Origin: Colwellia sp. 12G3
Lineage (GTDB): Bacteria > Pseudomonadota > Gammaproteobacteria > Enterobacterales > Alteromonadaceae
NCBI RefSeq assembly: GCF_002836775.1
Contig: NZ_PJAQ01000068.1
Coordinates: 682,001-746,000 of the forward strand
Length of the DNA stretch: 64,000 nucleotides
Reading direction: 5' to 3'
Numbering within the stretch: position 1 is the first letter of the stretch; every line of letters starts with the position of its first letter. Under the pieces are notes generated by a model, which saw only the letters and a program-made list of their open reading frames with translations, was not told the origin of the DNA and ran no database searches. Made by a program: the position numbers and the translations under genes. This document shows, piece by piece, positions 51,457 to 61,515 of the stretch.

Positions 51457-52434
51457 ATGCTAGAACAGATTTTTATATTACTTATCGCCCTTGTTGCTTT
51501 AGTTTGGAGTGCCGATAAATTCGTTTTTGGCGCCTCATCATTAGCGAGAAACTTAGGTATTTCACCAATGATAGTTGGTTTAACCATCGTTGCTATGGGA
51601 TCTTCAGCACCTGAAATGATGGTAGCGGCAACCGCATCATTGCAAGGTAATCCCGATACGGCCATTGGTAACGCTATAGGCTCAAATATTACCAATATCG
51701 CTTTAGTGCTTGGTATTACCGCTTTATTACAACCTTTAACCGTTTCATCACAAACTATAAAACGTGAAATCCCACTTATTCTGGCCGTAACCGCTTTAGG
51801 CTATTGGTTACTTATTGATGACCACTTAAGTTTTATTGAAGGCATTGTCTTAATGTCTGGCTTTGCCATTTACATTATCGCACTGCTTGTTATCACCTTG
51901 AAGAAAACAAAGGGCAAGCCCAGTGATGACCCCTTGATTATTGCTGCAGAGCATGATGTTCCTGCCGCTGTAGATATGAAATCATCTTTACTATGGTTAA
52001 CTGTTGGAATCATTTTATTACCATTAAGTGCGAGCTTTTTGGTTGACTCTTCTGTATTTATAGCCAAAGCATTTGGTATTAGTGACTTAGTTATTGGATT
52101 AACTATTATTGCTATAGGTACTAGCTTACCTGAGCTCGCCGCTAGCATTATGAGTATTATCAAAAAAGAAGACGACTTAGCATTAGGTAATATAATAGGT
52201 TCGAATATCTTTAATATCCTGGCTGTATTACCAATAGCGGGGCTGATTGCGCCTGGAAATATTGATCCGTTAGCTGCCAGTAGAGATGCACCTTATATGT
52301 TAGGTGTTACTTTACTGCTATTTATTTTATGTTTTAGTCGACGCTTTGGTGCATTTAGAATTACCCGTGCCAAAGGCGGATTATTACTGTTAAGCTTTAT
52401 CGCCTATCAAGTATTACTTTTTAGCCAATTATAA
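51457..52434 (+). CDS. Na+/Ca2+ antiporter family protein (YrbG-type)
   Basis: A 325-residue CaCA-family antiporter with ten or so TM helices in two homologous halves. The two alpha repeats are visible: GLTIVAMGSSAPEMMVAATAS with GNAIGSNITNIALVLG, and GLTIIAIGTSLPELAASIMS with GNIIGSNIFNILAVLP. The ATG at 51457 is preferred to a TTG at 51445; GGAG lies 8 bases upstream. It lies ahead of kdsD, as yrbG does in E. coli. Confidence 0.92.
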   Translation: MLEQIFILLIALVALVWSADKFVFGASSLARNLGISPMIVGLTIVAMGSSAPEMMVAATASLQGNPDTAIGNAIGSNITNIALVLGITALLQPLTVSSQTIKREIPLILAVTALGYWLLIDDHLSFIEGIVLMSGFAIYIIALLVITLKKTKGKPSDDPLIIAAEHDVPAAVDMKSSLLWLTVGIILLPLSASFLVDSSVFIAKAFGISDLVIGLTIIAIGTSLPELAASIMSIIKKEDDLALGNIIGSNIFNILAVLPIAGLIAPGNIDPLAASRDAPYMLGVTLLLFILCFSRRFGAFRITRAKGGLLLLSFIAYQVLLFSQL

Positions 52435-52462
52435 TCATAAGAGCTGATATAAATTAATCATT

Positions 52463-53428
52463 ATGCAAAACTTCAAACAGTTAGCAAAAAACGTTATTGA
52501 AATTGAACAGCAAGCTATTGCTGAACTAGTACAGTATATTGATGATAATTTTGAGCTTGCCTGTCAACTCATGTTTCATTGCAAAGGTCGAGTTATCGTT
52601 ATTGGTATGGGTAAGTCAGGTCATATTGGCGGTAAAATAGCAGCGACACTTGCCAGTACCGGCACACCCGCTTTCTTTGTTCATCCTGGAGAAGCCAGTC
52701 ATGGTGATTTAGGCATGATCACCAGTAATGATGTGGTGTTAACCATCTCTAATTCAGGTGAAACCAGTGAAGTACTTGCCATCATTCCAGTTATTAAACG
52801 CATCGGCGCTAAATTAATTTCAATGACAGGTAACACCGACTCTACCTTAGCTAAACTAGCCGATACACATGTCTGCATTAAAGTATCTGCTGAAGCTTGC
52901 CCTTTGGGTTTAGCGCCTACATCAAGCACCACTGCAGCACTAGTTATGGGTGATGCTTTAGCTGTCGCTCTACTTAATGCTCGTGATTTTACCGCTGATG
53001 ATTTCGCTTTATCTCATCCAGGTGGTAGTTTAGGTAAACGTTTATTACTTCGCCTAAACGATATTATGCATCAAGGCGAAAGAATCCCTGTTGTTTCTGA
53101 GCATGCACTGATCAAAGATGCCTTGGTAGAAATGTCATTAAAAGGTTTAGGCATGACTGCTATAGTGAATGACAAACAGCAGCTAGTCGGATTATTTACT
53201 GATGGCGATCTTCGCAGAGTATTAGATAATAGAGTCGATATTCACAGTGATAGTATCAGCACAGTAATGACACATAACCCCAGAGTAGCGCAAAGTGATA
53301 TGCTAGCCGCACAGGCCTTAAAGATAATGGAAGATAATAAAATAAACGGCCTAATCATTGTCGATAACAACAATAAGCTGGTTGGCGCAATGAATATGCA
53401 TGACTTCTTAAGTTCTGGAGTGCTTTAA
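52463..53428 (+). CDS. kdsD: Arabinose-5-phosphate isomerase KdsD
   Basis: A 321-residue enzyme that turns ribulose-5-phosphate into arabinose-5-phosphate for KDO synthesis. An N-terminal SIS domain (GRVIVIGMGKSGHIGGKIAA, SHGDLGMI, SNSGETSEVL) precedes two CBS domains (about 205-320, including TAIVNDKQQLVGLFTDGDLR). Length matches E. coli (328 residues). Its stop overlaps the kdsC start by one base. Confidence 0.95.
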   Translation: MQNFKQLAKNVIEIEQQAIAELVQYIDDNFELACQLMFHCKGRVIVIGMGKSGHIGGKIAATLASTGTPAFFVHPGEASHGDLGMITSNDVVLTISNSGETSEVLAIIPVIKRIGAKLISMTGNTDSTLAKLADTHVCIKVSAEACPLGLAPTSSTTAALVMGDALAVALLNARDFTADDFALSHPGGSLGKRLLLRLNDIMHQGERIPVVSEHALIKDALVEMSLKGLGMTAIVNDKQQLVGLFTDGDLRRVLDNRVDIHSDSISTVMTHNPRVAQSDMLAAQALKIMEDNKINGLIIVDNNNKLVGAMNMHDFLSSGVL

Positions 53429-53973
53429 TGAATACCCTATATGGCAATGTACAAAGTAACATATTAGCTAAAGCGCAACAAATAAGACTCTTGGTATGTG
53501 ATGTTGATGGCGTATTTTCTGACGGTAGAATATATTTAGGCAATGACGGCGAAGAGCTAAAAGCTTTCCATACTAAAGATGGCTTTGGCATAAAAGCGCT
53601 AGGCGCCAGTGGTGTTGATGTTGCGATTATTACTGGAAGAAACTCTGCAATTGTCGCTAATCGTATGAAAGCATTAAATGTTGCTCATATTATTCAAGGC
53701 CAAGAAAATAAATTACCCGCCTTAATTGAGTTAACTCAACAGTTAAACATTAACCTTAACGAAGTCGCTTACATAGGTGATGACACACCTGATTTACCTT
53801 GTATTGAAGCCGTAGGTCTCGGCATTAGCGTTTCCGACGGCCACCCTTTAGTGTTACGTAATGCTGATTACACAACATTTACTCGTGGTGGTTTTGGCGC
53901 CGTACGGGAAACGTGTGATTTGATTATGCAAAGCCAAGGTAGCTTAGCCAGTGCTTCGGGCGCGAGTATATGA
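53428..53973 (+). CDS. kdsC: KDO-8-phosphate phosphatase KdsC
   Basis: A 181-residue HAD phosphatase releasing KDO. The catalytic aspartates are Asp25 and Asp27 in VCDVDGVFSDGR, with TGRNS and IGDDTPDLP following. It overlaps both neighbours, kdsD (TAATG) and lptC (ATGA). It is a C0-type HAD with no cap domain, as expected. Confidence 0.95.
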   Translation: MNTLYGNVQSNILAKAQQIRLLVCDVDGVFSDGRIYLGNDGEELKAFHTKDGFGIKALGASGVDVAIITGRNSAIVANRMKALNVAHIIQGQENKLPALIELTQQLNINLNEVAYIGDDTPDLPCIEAVGLGISVSDGHPLVLRNADYTTFTRGGFGAVRETCDLIMQSQGSLASASGASI

Positions 53974-54539
53974 ATCGATTAAATAGCCTAGCGCTATTTG
54001 TCTTACTGCTTAGTGCGCTAGTTTATGGCATTATTGAATGGCGTACTGCATCAATTGAGCAAGATACCTTAATTGTTAATGAACAACGCCCTGACTTTAT
54101 CGCTGAGAAGCTAGAAAGTAAAATATATAGTGATTTAGGGTTACTGTCTCACACTATTGAAGCGGAAAGAATGGAACATTATGCTGATTTAGAGGTCAGT
54201 TACTTTGAATCGCCAAATTACACCTTATATCCACAAAAGAATGCTTTGCCTTGGAAGGTAAGTGCACAAGAAGCAACGCTTTACAAAGACAACCGTGTAG
54301 AGTTAAAAAATCAAGTGCATATTAAAGCAACCGACATTGGCAGTTTAATAAAAGAGATTCATTGCAAAACAATCGCATTAGATTTAAAAACAAATATCAT
54401 TAGTTCAGAGCAAGCTGTTGTTGTGGTCGGCAAAGACTTCACCATGTATGGCTCAGGACTAATTATCGATTTAAACACTAAACAAATGACCCTAACCCAG
54501 CATGAACGTACTATCTATAAAAAATATGATGAAAGCTAA
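53970..54539 (+). CDS. lptC: LPS export protein LptC
   Basis: A 189-residue bitopic inner-membrane protein with TM at about 5-24 (LALFVLLLSALVYGIIEW), then a periplasmic beta-jellyroll. LPS is passed from LptBFG through it to LptA. YFESPNYTLYPQKNALPW and the SAQEATLYKDNRVELKNQV segment are typical. It overlaps kdsC by 4 bp and lptA by 14 bp. Confidence 0.92.
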   Translation: MNRLNSLALFVLLLSALVYGIIEWRTASIEQDTLIVNEQRPDFIAEKLESKIYSDLGLLSHTIEAERMEHYADLEVSYFESPNYTLYPQKNALPWKVSAQEATLYKDNRVELKNQVHIKATDIGSLIKEIHCKTIALDLKTNIISSEQAVVVVGKDFTMYGSGLIIDLNTKQMTLTQHERTIYKKYDES

Positions 54540-55164
54540 TTTAAGCCGTATTACCTTCAAACGTAATACCTTCAAACGTAATACCATCAGAGTATTAGCA
54601 CTTACTTCTTGTCTGTTTATTTTTAGCCCTGCTCAAGCCGCTAAAAAAGATCTAGAACAAGAGATCACCATTAAATCACAAAGACAAGCTGCAGATCTTA
54701 AAAATAAAATAGCCAGTTACTTAGACAATGTCAGTATTCGTCAAGGCTCTATCTCTATTACTGCTGATATAGTTAAAGTATTTAGTGTCGTCGATAAGAA
54801 GACTGGCGACAAAAATGATACTTATTTAGCCAAAGGTAAACCCGCTATATTTCAGCAAAAATTAGAAGACGGTAGCTTAATTAAATTACAAGCTGATGAA
54901 ATAACTTATAGTCCTACTTCCCATATGATTACGATTACAGGTAATGCTTTGGTCAAGCAAGCGGGTAGTGAAGTGAGTGGTAATGAAATAACATACAATA
55001 CCTTAAATGAAAAGCTAGAGGCCAAAAGCGCTAGTAATCAATCAGTTACCACCGTATTACAACCCACCATTTTGAAAAAACAGAAAGAAACATACGAGAA
55101 ATCTAAAGCGGAAAAAGTAACTGAAAAGGTAGTTGAAAAAAAAGGCGATAACCGTGACAACTAA
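54526..55164 (+). CDS. lptA: LPS transport periplasmic protein LptA
   Basis: A 212-residue periplasmic bridge protein of LPS export. Signal peptide 1-38 is unusually basic, with [10 protein letters not shown] encoded by a 15-bp tandem repeat, before the hydrophobic [17 protein letters not shown]. The jellyroll includes [18 protein letters not shown] and [19 protein letters not shown]. The C-terminal Lys/Glu-rich tail exceeds E. coli LptA. ATG at 54526 or 54529 are both possible; neither has a clear ribosome site. It overlaps lptC and lptB. Confidence 0.88.
   Translation: MMKANLSRITFKRNTFKRNTIRVLALTSCLFIFSPAQAAKKDLEQEITIKSQRQAADLKNKIASYLDNVSIRQGSISITADIVKVFSVVDKKTGDKNDTYLAKGKPAIFQQKLEDGSLIKLQADEITYSPTSHMITITGNALVKQAGSEVSGNEITYNTLNEKLEAKSASNQSVTTVLQPTILKKQKETYEKSKAEKVTEKVVEKKGDNRDN
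54552..54588. repeat. 15-bp tandem repeat in the lptA signal-peptide region
   Basis: TACCTTCAAACGTAA occurs twice in tandem (54552, 54567) plus a partial third, adding an in-frame KRNTF unit to the signal-peptide n-region. Confidence 0.85.
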
Positions 55165-55909
55165 CTCAGAACAGCAGGCTCCCGTAAATACCCTTATTGC
55201 CGATAGCTTATCGAAGTCTTATAAAAGCCGACAAGTCGTTAAAAATGTTAGTTTGCAAGTCAATGCAGGACAAATTGTTGGTTTGTTAGGACCAAATGGT
55301 GCGGGTAAAACTACTTCCTTTTATATGATCGTTGGCTTAGTGCCGAATGACAATGGGACTATCAAGCTAAACGGTGAAGACTTAACGCTTGCCCCTATGC
55401 ATGAAAGAGCCCGTAGCGGTATTGGATATTTGCCGCAAGAAGCCTCTATTTTTAGAAAGCTTACCGTAACTGATAATATCATGGCGATATTACAAACACG
55501 TAAAGAGCTTACTGAAACTCAGCGAGCTGAAAAACTCGAACACCTCTTAGAAGAGTTTCATATTTGTCATATCAAAGATAATACCGGTATGAGCTTATCT
55601 GGTGGTGAAAGACGAAGAGTCGAAATTGCCCGTGCATTAGCCGCAGACCCGCAATTTATTTTATTAGATGAACCTTTTGCCGGGGTTGACCCAATTTCGG
55701 TTGGCGACATTAAAAAAATCATCTTACACTTAAAGCAACGAGGCATAGGTATATTAATCACAGACCACAATGTTAGAGAAACTTTAGACGTTTGTGAGCA
55801 TGCTTACATAGTTAGTCACGGTGAAATAATTGCACAAGGTAATGCAGATCAAATTCTTGCTAATCAAAAAGTCAGAGATGTATACCTTGGCGAACAATTC
55901 ACGCTATAG
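55154..55909 (+). CDS. lptB: LPS export ABC ATPase LptB
   Basis: A 251-residue ATPase driving LPS extraction by LptBFGC. Walker A is [16 protein letters not shown] near 44, signature [19 protein letters not shown], Walker [20 protein letters not shown] and switch [18 protein letters not shown]; these are near-identical to E. coli LptB. The start is the GTG at 55154 (AAGGCG upstream), overlapping the lptA stop by 11 bp. An earlier TTG at 55133 would add residues that only repeat the lptA tail. Confidence 0.95.
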   Translation: MTTNSEQQAPVNTLIADSLSKSYKSRQVVKNVSLQVNAGQIVGLLGPNGAGKTTSFYMIVGLVPNDNGTIKLNGEDLTLAPMHERARSGIGYLPQEASIFRKLTVTDNIMAILQTRKELTETQRAEKLEHLLEEFHICHIKDNTGMSLSGGERRRVEIARALAADPQFILLDEPFAGVDPISVGDIKKIILHLKQRGIGILITDHNVRETLDVCEHAYIVSHGEIIAQGNADQILANQKVRDVYLGEQFTL

Positions 55910-56016
55910 TAAAGTTATAAGTTAGTCATTTTAGCCAACAACGTTAATTGAAAAGTAATGACACATTGCAAAGACGTAACTACTCAGAATAATAAATAGG
56001 AAATCATATAACCTAG

Positions 56017-57534
56017 ATGCGCCCTACACTACAGCTCCGTATTGGACAACACTTAACGATGACTCCACAGTTGCAACAAGCGATCAAGCTATTGCAATTA
56101 TCAACGTTAGAGTTACAACAAGAAATTCAAGAAGTTTTAGAGAGCAACCCACTACTTGAGTTAGATGAAAAAGCCGCAAGTGAAAGTTCCACTGAACAAA
56201 ATAATCTTGAAGAAGCTTTTTCAACCAACACGAATGACACAACAACTGAACAAGACACTGGCGACGGTAGTGAAGATCAAAAGGCCAGTATTGACGAAAT
56301 ATCGACTACTGAGGCCATGGAAAAGAGTGATATACCAGAAGAGCTCAATATCGATACCACCTGGGAAGATAGTTATAGTGCTGGAGTATCAAATACTGGC
56401 GCAGTAAGTAGTCCTGCTGATGATTATACCTATCAAGGTGAAACAACCGATTCCATACAAGATCACTTATTATGGCAAATGGAATTAACGCCCTTCACCA
56501 GTACCGATAAAACCATCGCTATTGCGATTATTGAAGCGGTTGATGATGCAGGATATTTAACTGTTTCAACCGAAGATATCTTGGAAAGTGTCGGTATCGA
56601 CGGTCTTGAACTTGATGAAGTAGAAGCCGTATTAAAGCGTATTAATATGTTTGATCCTATTGGTGTCGCTGCACGCTCAATTCCCGACTGCCTACTTATT
56701 CAATTAAATCAATTTAGTGCTGACACTCCTTATCTCAAAGAAAGTAAATTGATTATTAGTGAGCATATTGATTTACTTGGCAATCGAGATTATCGCCAGT
56801 TAATGCGTAAAACCAAATTAAAAGAAGATCAGCTACGTGAAGTGATGCGTTTAATTCAAAGCTTGAATCCTCGCCCTGGTGATGTGGTAATTAAAGGCAA
56901 TGATCAATATGTTATTCCTGATGTTACTGTTGAGAAAAAAAATGGACGCTGGGTAGTTGAATTAAATTCTGATACAACACCAAAATTATCGATCAATAAG
57001 CAGTATGCTGCCATGTCTAAAACAATGAAGTCGTCAACTGATGATGGGCAATTTATTCGATCCAATTTACAAGAAGCTAAATGGTTTATTAAGAGTTTAG
57101 AGTCACGCAATGACACGCTACTTAAAGTATCCAACTGTATTGTTCAACGCCAGCAAGGCTTTTTAGAACATGGTGCTGAAGCCATGAGACCTATGGTCTT
57201 AAACGATATAGCTGAAGCTGTTGATATGCACGAATCGACCATATCACGCGTTACCACGCAAAAATATATGCATACGCCAAGAGGTATTTTTGAGCTGAAG
57301 TACTTCTTCTCTAGCCATGTTAGTACCGAAAATGGTGGTGAGTGCTCATCTACGGCAATTCGCTCTTTAATTAAAAAACTAATCTTAGCGGAAATACCTG
57401 CTAAACCGTTAAGTGATAGTAAAATGGCTAATTTATTGGCCGAGCAGGGAATAAATGTGGCACGACGTACCATTGCTAAGTACAGAGAATCATTAGCAAT
57501 ACCACCGTCAAACCAACGTAAGAGTTTACTTTAA
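56017..57534 (+). CDS. rpoN: RNA polymerase sigma-54 factor RpoN
   Basis: A 505-residue sigma-54. Region I is Gln/Leu-rich ([20 protein letters not shown]), region II is acidic (about 50-140), the core-binding domain spans about 145-300, and the helix-turn-helix lies near 395 ([17 protein letters not shown]). The C-terminal RpoN box is [21 protein letters not shown], minus the last few bases, near 480. AGGAAAT lies upstream. It is followed by hpf, ptsN, rapZ and npr, the usual nitrogen-PTS cluster. Confidence 0.96.
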   Translation: MRPTLQLRIGQHLTMTPQLQQAIKLLQLSTLELQQEIQEVLESNPLLELDEKAASESSTEQNNLEEAFSTNTNDTTTEQDTGDGSEDQKASIDEISTTEAMEKSDIPEELNIDTTWEDSYSAGVSNTGAVSSPADDYTYQGETTDSIQDHLLWQMELTPFTSTDKTIAIAIIEAVDDAGYLTVSTEDILESVGIDGLELDEVEAVLKRINMFDPIGVAARSIPDCLLIQLNQFSADTPYLKESKLIISEHIDLLGNRDYRQLMRKTKLKEDQLREVMRLIQSLNPRPGDVVIKGNDQYVIPDVTVEKKNGRWVVELNSDTTPKLSINKQYAAMSKTMKSSTDDGQFIRSNLQEAKWFIKSLESRNDTLLKVSNCIVQRQQGFLEHGAEAMRPMVLNDIAEAVDMHESTISRVTTQKYMHTPRGIFELKYFFSSHVSTENGGECSSTAIRSLIKKLILAEIPAKPLSDSKMANLLAEQGINVARRTIAKYRESLAIPPSNQRKSLL

Positions 57535-57560
57535 AATACTACAATAAAAGGATCATGCTT

Positions 57561-57848
57561 ATGCAAATTAATCTTTCTGGCCACCATGTTGAAGTAACAA
57601 GTTCATTACGAGAATATGTCGATACAAAGTTCTCAAAACTAGAACGACATTTTGATCACATCAATAATGTACATGTGGTACTTACCGTAGAAAAGCTTAA
57701 CCAAAAAGCTGAAGCTAATATTCATATGAATGGCAGTGAAGTATTTGCATCAGCAGTGAACACCGATATGTATACTTCTATTGATACCTTAGTTGATAAA
57801 CTTGATCGACAGATTCTTAAGCATAAAGGCAAAATATCTCATCATTAA
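57561..57848 (+). CDS. hpf: Ribosome hibernation promoting factor (short HPF)
   Basis: A 95-residue factor that helps form inactive 100S ribosomes in stationary phase. MQINLSGHHVEVTSSLREYV and the C-terminal MYTSIDTLVDKLDRQILKHKGK match short HPF of E. coli (95 residues), lacking the C-terminal dimerisation domain. The ATG at 57561 is favoured because AGGA lies 8 bases before it, rather than the ATG at 57555. Confidence 0.94.
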   Translation: MQINLSGHHVEVTSSLREYVDTKFSKLERHFDHINNVHVVLTVEKLNQKAEANIHMNGSEVFASAVNTDMYTSIDTLVDKLDRQILKHKGKISHH

Positions 57849-57951
57849 GTTGAGTTAATAGAACGCTTTAAAGTAATTAAAGTATGTTACAGCTGGCGCC
57901 CTGAGCTAAATGATTTAGGTTAAGTGGCGCCTAAAAACCATAAACACAATT

Positions 57952-58404
57952 ATGCAACTATCAGAAATATTAACAACAAGCTCTACCTGTTGTGCAGCAG
58001 CAGTAACCAGCAAAAAGCGTATTTTAGAAAAAATATGTCAACTCGCCGCTTCTCAGATAACTGACATAGAGCAAGATGAACTATTAGAGAGTTTACTCGA
58101 TAGAGAGAAAATGGGTAGTACCGGTATAGGTAATGGAATTGCCATTCCTCATGGTCGACTACCTAATTCAAGTAAAGCCGTTGCCGTATTAATAACAACT
58201 GAGCACGCGATCGACTTTGATGCCATTGATAATCGAGAAGTAGATGTTTTTATCGCTTTATTTGTACCTGAAAATAGCTGCCAAGAACATTTAGATACGC
58301 TACAAAATATTGCTAAATTATTTAGTGACAAAAAAATGATCAAGAAAGTTCGAAAATGCAATGATAATCAAGCACTCTATAACTTAATTCAGCAAGCAAG
58401 CTAG
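57952..58404 (+). CDS. ptsN: Nitrogen-regulatory PTS enzyme IIA (EIIA-Ntr)
   Basis: A 150-residue EIIA-type regulator. The phosphorylated residue is His67 in GIGNGIAIPHGRL. DREKMGSTGIG, ALFVPENSCQEHLDTLQNIAKLF match PtsN. It takes phosphate from NPr and regulates potassium transport and other targets. Length matches E. coli (163 residues), slightly shorter at the C-terminus. A GGCGCC-containing hairpin lies in the gap before it. Confidence 0.93.
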   Translation: MQLSEILTTSSTCCAAAVTSKKRILEKICQLAASQITDIEQDELLESLLDREKMGSTGIGNGIAIPHGRLPNSSKAVAVLITTEHAIDFDAIDNREVDVFIALFVPENSCQEHLDTLQNIAKLFSDKKMIKKVRKCNDNQALYNLIQQAS

Positions 58405-58448
58405 CAACATAAAAAGTTGCCGAAAACAAAAACTCCGGAATATAATAA

Positions 58449-59303
58449 ATGAAACTAATCATTGTCAGTGGTCGCTCTGGCTCAGGTAAATCAGTTGCGC
58501 TGCGAGTTTTAGAAGATCTTGGTTATTATTGTGTAGATAACATCCCTATTAATCTCCTGCCAGCATTAATTCATACCGTTATTAACGACTATGAAAACGT
58601 TGCGGTCAGCTTAGATGTTCGAAACTTACCGAAAGATCCTGAAGATATTCCAGAAATTATTGATTATTTACCTAAAGCGGTAGACGTGAACACGCTGTTT
58701 TTAGATGCTGATGATAATGACTTAATCAGACGCTTTAGTGAAACACGCCGGTTACATCCCCTTATTCGAGAGAATATGGCACTTGATCAAGCTATTGCTT
58801 TAGAAAAATCATTACTAGAGCCTATATCCACTAATGCTGATTTATATATTAATACCAGTCAACTTACCCCCCACCAACTGGCTGATTTAGTGAGAGAGCG
58901 GATCTTAGGCAAGAAAACCGGCTCTATGGTATTAGTGTTTGAGTCTTTTGGCTTTAAACACGGTATTCCTGTTGATGCTGATTATGTTTTTGATGCTAGA
59001 TTTCTACCTAATCCATTTTGGGAAAAATCACTTAAAGGTAAAACAGGTGTCGACTTAGAGGTGAAAGATTTCCTCGCGAGCCAAGCTATTGTTACTAAAT
59101 TTATTTGGCAAATTAATAGTTTTATGATGACTTGGTTACCGCATTTAGAACGAAATAATCGTAGCTATGTCACTATAGCAATTGGCTGTACTGGTGGTAA
59201 ACATAGGTCTGTTTATATCGCTGAAATGTTAGCAAAAAATTTCCGTAAAGAACGTGAGGATATTCAAACTCACCATAGAGATATTGATGTTAAATCTACC
59301 TAA
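58449..59303 (+). CDS. rapZ: RNase adapter protein RapZ
   Basis: A 284-residue protein that binds nucleotide and guides RNase E to the GlmZ small RNA, linking amino-sugar supply to cell-wall synthesis. Walker A is GRSGSGKSVALRVLED (residues 8-). VDVNTLFLDADDNDLIRRFSETRRLHPL and the C-terminal IAIGCTGGKHRSVYIAEML are family hallmarks. Length matches E. coli (284 residues). npr follows 15 bp later. Confidence 0.95.
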   Translation: MKLIIVSGRSGSGKSVALRVLEDLGYYCVDNIPINLLPALIHTVINDYENVAVSLDVRNLPKDPEDIPEIIDYLPKAVDVNTLFLDADDNDLIRRFSETRRLHPLIRENMALDQAIALEKSLLEPISTNADLYINTSQLTPHQLADLVRERILGKKTGSMVLVFESFGFKHGIPVDADYVFDARFLPNPFWEKSLKGKTGVDLEVKDFLASQAIVTKFIWQINSFMMTWLPHLERNNRSYVTIAIGCTGGKHRSVYIAEMLAKNFRKEREDIQTHHRDIDVKST

Positions 59304-59318
59304 ACTATTGGCAATCAA

Positions 59319-59594
59319 ATGAGTACTATCTCTCAGCAAATAACAATCTGTAATAAGTTAGGCTTACACGCGCGTGCCGCGACTAAACTAGCCCAACTAA
59401 GTCAAAAATTTTCTGCGCAAATCACCCTCGAATTGGCAGGTAAAGAAGCCGATGCGAGTAGTATTATGGCGCTAATGCTATTAGCTGGCGGCCAAGGAAA
59501 AATTGTAAATATCACAGCTCAAGGCAAAGATGCACAATTAGCATTAACTGAAATATGCCAACTTATTTCTGATAAATTTGACGAATCTGAATAA
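59319..59594 (+). CDS. npr: Phosphocarrier protein NPr
   Basis: A 91-residue HPr-like protein of the nitrogen PTS. The phosphorylated residue is His17 in KLGLHARAATKLAQL; KEADASSIMALMLLAGGQG follows. It relays phosphate from EI-Ntr to PtsN. It ends the rpoN-hpf-ptsN-rapZ-npr run. Confidence 0.94.
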   Translation: MSTISQQITICNKLGLHARAATKLAQLSQKFSAQITLELAGKEADASSIMALMLLAGGQGKIVNITAQGKDAQLALTEICQLISDKFDESE

Positions 59595-59717
59595 TAATAC
59601 CAACCTAAAAGCGCCCTCTATAAGATAAAAAAGCTGATAAAACCACTAAGTTACGATAAACTTAAGTAGACTTCAGCTATTTTCAAAAGACAGCTGTTTT
59701 TCTTTTCATCATTAAGC

Positions 59718-59764
59718 AACCCTCCGTTTCGCGACCTTCTCAGCGATACACTCTTTAGAGGGTT
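59718..59764 (+). promoter_or_regulatory. Structured leader before mgtE
   Basis: AACCCTC (59718-59724) pairs exactly with GAGGGTT (59758-59764); inside, TCGC pairs with GCGA around GACCTTCTCA. A TTTTCTG tail follows the outer stem, as in an attenuator. The elements of the known M-box magnesium riboswitch were not recognised. It could be a novel or degenerate magnesium-responsive leader, or just a hairpin. Confidence 0.4.
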
Positions 59765-59799
59765 TTCTGTGCACTATACACTTAAGAAGTAGAGTCGCT

Positions 59800-61158
59800 A
59801 TGCCAGAATTATCAGAACAAGAGTTTAACCAACAAAGGTTACAACAGGTTAACGAAGCCCTTGGCAGTGGTATGTTCGTCTACGTACGAAAACTGCTACA
59901 GCACATGCCCGCTTATGATTTAGCTCTTATATTAGAATCATCCACTGCAAAAAGTCGTCCGGTACTTTGGCAACTTATAGATCCTGACTTTCATGGTGAA
60001 GTCCTCGAAGAGCTAAATGAAGAAGTCCGTAAGGGTATTCTGAAAAGCATGCGTCCTGAAAAGCTTGCAGCGGTTGCTGAAGGCATGGATATTGATGATT
60101 TAGCTGAGGTTTTCCGTACTTTACCAGACAGTATTTATAATGAAGTACTGAATTCGATGGACTCGCAAGACCGTACTCGTGTCGAAACAGCGTTATCTTA
60201 TGAAGAAGATACTGCTGGTGGGATAATGAATACGGATACTATCACCTTACGCCCTGAAGTCACTGTTGAAGTAGTACTAAGGTACCTACGTCTAAAAGGT
60301 AAACTACCTGACGCAACCGATTCATTTTATGTCGTTGATCGTCAAAACCATTTTATTGGTGCAGTATCACTTGCTGCCATAGTGACAGCGAAGGCTGAAG
60401 TCATTGTTTCTAGTTTGATTAATGCTGAAGTTGAAGCGGTGCAAGCAGATATGGATGAGCAAGATGTTGCGCAGCTATTTGAACGTCACGATTGGTTTTC
60501 AGCCCCGGTTGTTGATGGTGCTGGTCGCTTACTCGGTCGTATTACCATTGATGATGTGATCGATATCATTCGTGAGAATGCTGAACATTCTATGATGAGT
60601 ATGGCGGGTTTAGATGATGAGGCGGATACGTTTGCCCCCGTTATTAAAAGTACTAAGCAACGTTCATTATGGCTTGGTGTTAACCTTATCACCGCATTAA
60701 TGGCTGTTGCCGTTACCAGTATGTTTGAGGGTGTCTTTCAACAATTAGCTATTTTAGCCGTGTTAAATTCTTTGGTGCCTAGTATGGGCGGTGTTGCAGG
60801 CAATCAAACCTTAACACTGGTTATTCGAGGTATGGCATTAGGTCATGTTGGTGATAGTAACGCTCGCGCTCTGCTCAGTAAAGAAGTGGCGATTGGTTTT
60901 TTAAATGGCATAATTTGGGCGACATTAATTGCGACGGTTGTCGCTATTTGGAAACAAGATTTAATGCTTGGCGGTGTTATTGCGTTCGCTATGCTGATGA
61001 ACATGACGGCTGCAGGACTTGCTGGTGTAAGTATTCCGCTGCTTTTAAAGCGCCTCAATATAGACCCGGCCCTGGCCGGTAGCGTTATTATTACTACGGT
61101 AACCGATGTTGTGGGTATTTTCGCTTTCCTTGGAACAGCCACGTTATTGCTTACTTAA
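59800..61158 (+). CDS. mgtE: Magnesium transporter MgtE
   Basis: A 452-residue Mg2+ channel. An N-terminal helical domain (about 1-135) and two CBS domains (about 138-255; DTAGGIMNTDTITLRPEVTV, LLGRITIDDVIDIIREN) precede five TM helices (from about 290), with PSMGGVAGNQTLTLVIRGMALG, the pore-lining motif of MgtE. Length matches the family (about 450). It lacks a ribosome site of standard strength (AGAAGTAGAG). The upstream hairpin may regulate it. Confidence 0.94.
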   Translation: MPELSEQEFNQQRLQQVNEALGSGMFVYVRKLLQHMPAYDLALILESSTAKSRPVLWQLIDPDFHGEVLEELNEEVRKGILKSMRPEKLAAVAEGMDIDDLAEVFRTLPDSIYNEVLNSMDSQDRTRVETALSYEEDTAGGIMNTDTITLRPEVTVEVVLRYLRLKGKLPDATDSFYVVDRQNHFIGAVSLAAIVTAKAEVIVSSLINAEVEAVQADMDEQDVAQLFERHDWFSAPVVDGAGRLLGRITIDDVIDIIRENAEHSMMSMAGLDDEADTFAPVIKSTKQRSLWLGVNLITALMAVAVTSMFEGVFQQLAILAVLNSLVPSMGGVAGNQTLTLVIRGMALGHVGDSNARALLSKEVAIGFLNGIIWATLIATVVAIWKQDLMLGGVIAFAMLMNMTAAGLAGVSIPLLLKRLNIDPALAGSVIITTVTDVVGIFAFLGTATLLLT

Positions 61159-61440
61159 CCTGCACTATGGATAATGGGTGCTTGATGCTTTAGTGAAATC
61201 AATTCATTAGGTTTTAATCCGAAAACCTCAACAAAGTCACAGTCGTTGAATGTCCCATCAATGTTTCAATTTCTGCGGTTATCAAGGCAAAACGTTTATG
61301 AATAGCTGGCTATTTATCGACGTTTTAACGATGAGAACTACAATAATGGGAATGTTGAGCAAGTACTGCTTATCTAGAGTTCAGGTTACTTAATTACCTA
61401 GTCATTGCTACTGAGTAATCACAACCTAGTTTCACTGACA
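61159..61440. other. Spacer downstream of mgtE
   Basis: No gene found. A loosely palindromic stretch, 61240-61360, centred on ATAGCTGGCTAT and preceded by CAATTTCTGCGGT, resembles the core of family A (CAATTTCTGCGTTGC, ATAGCTAGCTAT), so it may be an old decayed copy. Confidence 0.35.
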
Positions 61441-61479
61441 AAAAAAGCGTTATCAATATAATATTGATAACGCTTTTTT
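61441..61479. terminator. Terminator of pmbA (bidirectional)
   Basis: AAAAAAGCGTTATCAATAT pairs with ATATTGATAACGCTTTTTT around a single base. It lies 37 bp from the pmbA stop and about 280 bp after mgtE. Confidence 0.9.
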
Positions 61480-61515
61480 ATTCATATATTTATACATTGA
61501 ATAAATATTTACTTG

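Noticed and set aside
59600..59715. Terminator after npr
   Set aside because: Small palindrome ACAGCTGT with T run near 59690, but the stem is too short to call with any confidence.
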